DNA of 22,640 nucleotides, taken from positions 1 to 22,640 of the forward strand of contig CAKOMC010000022.1 of assembly GCA_934096535.1 (NCBI GenBank), given 5' to 3'. Below the pieces are notes generated by a model. The model saw only the letters and a program-made list of their open reading frames with translations, was not told the origin of the DNA and did not search any database. Positions within the stretch are counted from its first letter, which is position 1; each line of letters starts with the position of its first letter. This document shows positions 20,697-22,640 of this stretch, one piece after another. The position numbers were made by a program, and so were the translations under genes. Source of the DNA: an uncultured Bacilli bacterium. GTDB taxonomy: Bacteria; Bacillota_I; Bacilli_A; RF39; UBA660.

Positions 20697-22604
20697 TCAC
20701 CCTCTATAATTATCTTCTAAAGTAAATTCGACATTTTCGTCAATCCACTCTTTTCTTGGTTCAACCTTATCGCCCATTAAAACTTCAACGCGTTTTTGTG
20801 CTAAAGCCGCATCATTAATATTAACTCGAATTAAAGTTCTTGTTTCGGGATTCATAGTAGTTTCCCAAAGTTGTTCTGGATTCATTTCACCTAAACCCTT
20901 ATATCTTTGAATGGTATACTTACCAGAATTATTATTTTTAATTTCGTTTAATTCATCATCACTATAGGCATAAATTTGTTTATTTTTACCATAATCTAGT
21001 TTATATAATGGTGGCAAGGCAATATAAAGTTTACCTGCTTCAATTAAACCACGCATGTAATGATAAAAGAAAGTTAAAAGTAATATTTGAATATGTGCCC
21101 CATCAACATCAGCATCGGTCATAATAATAACTTTATCATAATTAGATTCACTAGCATCAAAGTTAGCACCAACTCCAGCTCCAATTGTATAAATTAAAGT
21201 ATTAATTTCTTCATTTTTATAAATATCTTCCATACTAGCTTTGGCTGTATTTAATACCTTACCTCTCAAAGGCAAAATAGCTTGGAATTTACGGTCACGA
21301 CCACCTTTAGCAGAACCACCGGCTGAATCACCTTCAACTAAGAACAATTCATTAATCTTTGGATTTTTACTCTGTGCTGGCGCCAATTTACCAGATAAAT
21401 TTTTTTCTTGTTTACTATTTTTCTTGCCATTTCGAGCTTCTTCACGGGCTTTTCTAGCAGCCTCTCTGGCTACTTTACTCTTTTGAGCTTTTTCTAATAT
21501 TGTTAAAGCAATCTCTTTATTTTCTTCTAAAAAGAATTGTAAATTTTCATAAACAACATCATTAGTAGCTACTCTCGCTTCTGGAGTTCCTAACTTTCCC
21601 TTTGTTTGACCTTCAAATTGTAATAGCTCTTCTGGAATTTTTAAGTTAATAACTGCCGTTAAACCCTCACGAACATCACTACCATCTAAAACACTATCCT
21701 TACCTTTAAAAATATTATTTTGTTTAGCATAATCATTAAATACCTTGGTAATAGCCGTTTTAAAACCAACTTCGTGGGAACCACCATCTCCGGTTTTAAC
21801 ATTATTAACAAATGACAAAATTTCTTCTTGATAAGAAGAAGTATATTGCATTGCCACTTCTACTTCAATTCCATTTTTTAAACCTTTAAAATTAATAACT
21901 TTATGTAATGGCGTTTTATTTTCATTCATATAATCAATAAAAGATACTAACCCATTTTCATAATGATATTTAACATCTTTATTATCAACTTCATCAACAA
22001 CTTCAATAGTTATCCCACTAAGTAAAAAGGCTGATTCTTGCATTCTTTCCGCAATAGTTGTAAAAGAAAATTGCGTTGATTTAAATATTTCATCATCAGG
22101 TAAAAAAGTAACTGTTGTTCCCGTTTTATTAGTACTCCCAATTGTATGAAGTGGTACTTCTACCTTACCACCATTTACAAATTTAATATTGGAAATAACT
22201 CCATCACGATAAATAGTAACATCCATTCTTTTAGATAAAGCATTTACAACGGAAGCACCAACTCCGTGCAAACCACCTGATACTTTATAACCTGCCTCGC
22301 TAAATTTACCTCCAGCATGTAATACTGTATATATAACCTCAGGTGTTGATTTACCAGATTCATGCATACCAATTGGTACCCCACGACCATGATCACTTAC
22401 CGTAACTGAGCCATCTTTATTTAAAGATATTTTTACATAATCACCGTATCCGTTAATGGCTTCATCAATAGCATTATCCACAATCTCCCAGACTAAATGA
22501 TGTAATCCTCTTTTATCTGTTGAGCCTATATACATACCAGGTCTTTTTCTTACAGCCTCTAGGCCTTCTAATATCTTGATGCTTGATTCATCATATTTTA
22601 CCAT
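20697..22604 (-). CDS. parE: DNA topoisomerase IV subunit B
   Basis: A 635-residue ATPase subunit. The GHKL ATP-binding domain shows EGLEAVRKRPGMYIGSTD (13-30), WEIVDNAIDEA (Glu40, Asn44), DHGRGVPIG (71-79) and SGGLHGVGASVVNALS (109-124). The TOPRIM domain carries VEGDSAGGSAKGGRDR (423-438, Glu424) and MTDADVDGAHI (Asp497, Asp499, Asp501) for metal binding. A Lys/Arg/Glu-rich stretch (about 380-400) sits before the TOPRIM domain. An in-frame GTG GTG at the 5' end belongs to the ribosome site GTGGTGAT, so ATG 22604 is chosen over 22616. It is the first gene of parE-parC, and its promoter is mostly outside the window. Confidence 0.95.
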   Translation of the reverse strand: MVKYDESSIKILEGLEAVRKRPGMYIGSTDKRGLHHLVWEIVDNAIDEAINGYGDYVKISLNKDGSVTVSDHGRGVPIGMHESGKSTPEVIYTVLHAGGKFSEAGYKVSGGLHGVGASVVNALSKRMDVTIYRDGVISNIKFVNGGKVEVPLHTIGSTNKTGTTVTFLPDDEIFKSTQFSFTTIAERMQESAFLLSGITIEVVDEVDNKDVKYHYENGLVSFIDYMNENKTPLHKVINFKGLKNGIEVEVAMQYTSSYQEEILSFVNNVKTGDGGSHEVGFKTAITKVFNDYAKQNNIFKGKDSVLDGSDVREGLTAVINLKIPEELLQFEGQTKGKLGTPEARVATNDVVYENLQFFLEENKEIALTILEKAQKSKVAREAARKAREEARNGKKNSKQEKNLSGKLAPAQSKNPKINELFLVEGDSAGGSAKGGRDRKFQAILPLRGKVLNTAKASMEDIYKNEEINTLIYTIGAGVGANFDASESNYDKVIIMTDADVDGAHIQILLLTFFYHYMRGLIEAGKLYIALPPLYKLDYGKNKQIYAYSDDELNEIKNNNSGKYTIQRYKGLGEMNPEQLWETTMNPETRTLIRVNINDAALAQKRVEVLMGDKVEPRKEWIDENVEFTLEDNYRG

Positions 22605-22640
22605 TTTAATCACCACTTAATACATTACCATAATTTTTAA

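Overview
The window is a very AT-rich stretch with compact genes, frequent GGTGAT-type Shine-Dalgarno sequences and a strong A/T bias at third codon positions. The gene set points to a Bacilli-type Firmicute. It has a dacB-spmA-spmB sporulation operon, YutH next to a YutI/NifU-like gene, a YlbD-YlbE pair, UppP, a UgtP-type lipid glucosyltransferase, undecaprenol/diacylglycerol kinase and parE-parC. Together with secreted Cys/Tyr/Asn-rich surface proteins of a kind common in gut metagenome Firmicutes, this suggests an uncultured, host-associated, deep-branching Bacilli lineage that still carries sporulation genes (inference).

Layout from left to right. (1) A tRNA-Val(UAC) cut by the window edge and the leftward operon dacB-spmA-spmB (205-2435). 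(2) A 0.55 kb decayed stretch holding the C-terminal relic of a surface protein, then a doubtful small hydrophobic ORF. (3) uppP on the plus strand, sharing a bidirectional terminator with the leftward transketolase-like gene. (4) Leftward envelope genes: a GT2 glycosyltransferase, an alpha/beta hydrolase and a UgtP-like glycosyltransferase. (5) An Rpn/PD-(D/E)XK gene followed by the relic of a second copy and a 76-bp nested palindrome. (6) A secreted TasA-like protein with an added beta-sandwich-like C-terminal domain, divergent from a tandem-HTH XRE regulator. (7) A leftward S1-domain protein (YugI type), GNAT and DgkA operon, divergent from a NifU-type scaffold gene that converges on a YutH-like gene. 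(8) A secreted surface protein preceded by a 27-bp inverted repeat pair around 223 bp. (9) A small-RNA locus that looks like a type I toxin-antitoxin module. (10) ylbD-ylbE and the parE-parC topoisomerase IV operon.

Most genes support envelope and lipid-carrier metabolism (UppP, DgkA, UgtP, DacB), sporulation (SpmA/B, DacB, YutH, YlbD) and housekeeping (ParE/ParC, NifU, S1). The accessory signals sit in the gaps. The best are the candidate invertible promoter upstream of the surface protein (about 16.72-17.0 kb), the adjacent candidate type I toxin-antitoxin locus (about 17.07-17.34 kb), and a transketolase homologue that has lost several substrate-binding residues. No CRISPR array, prophage or intact insertion sequence was seen.
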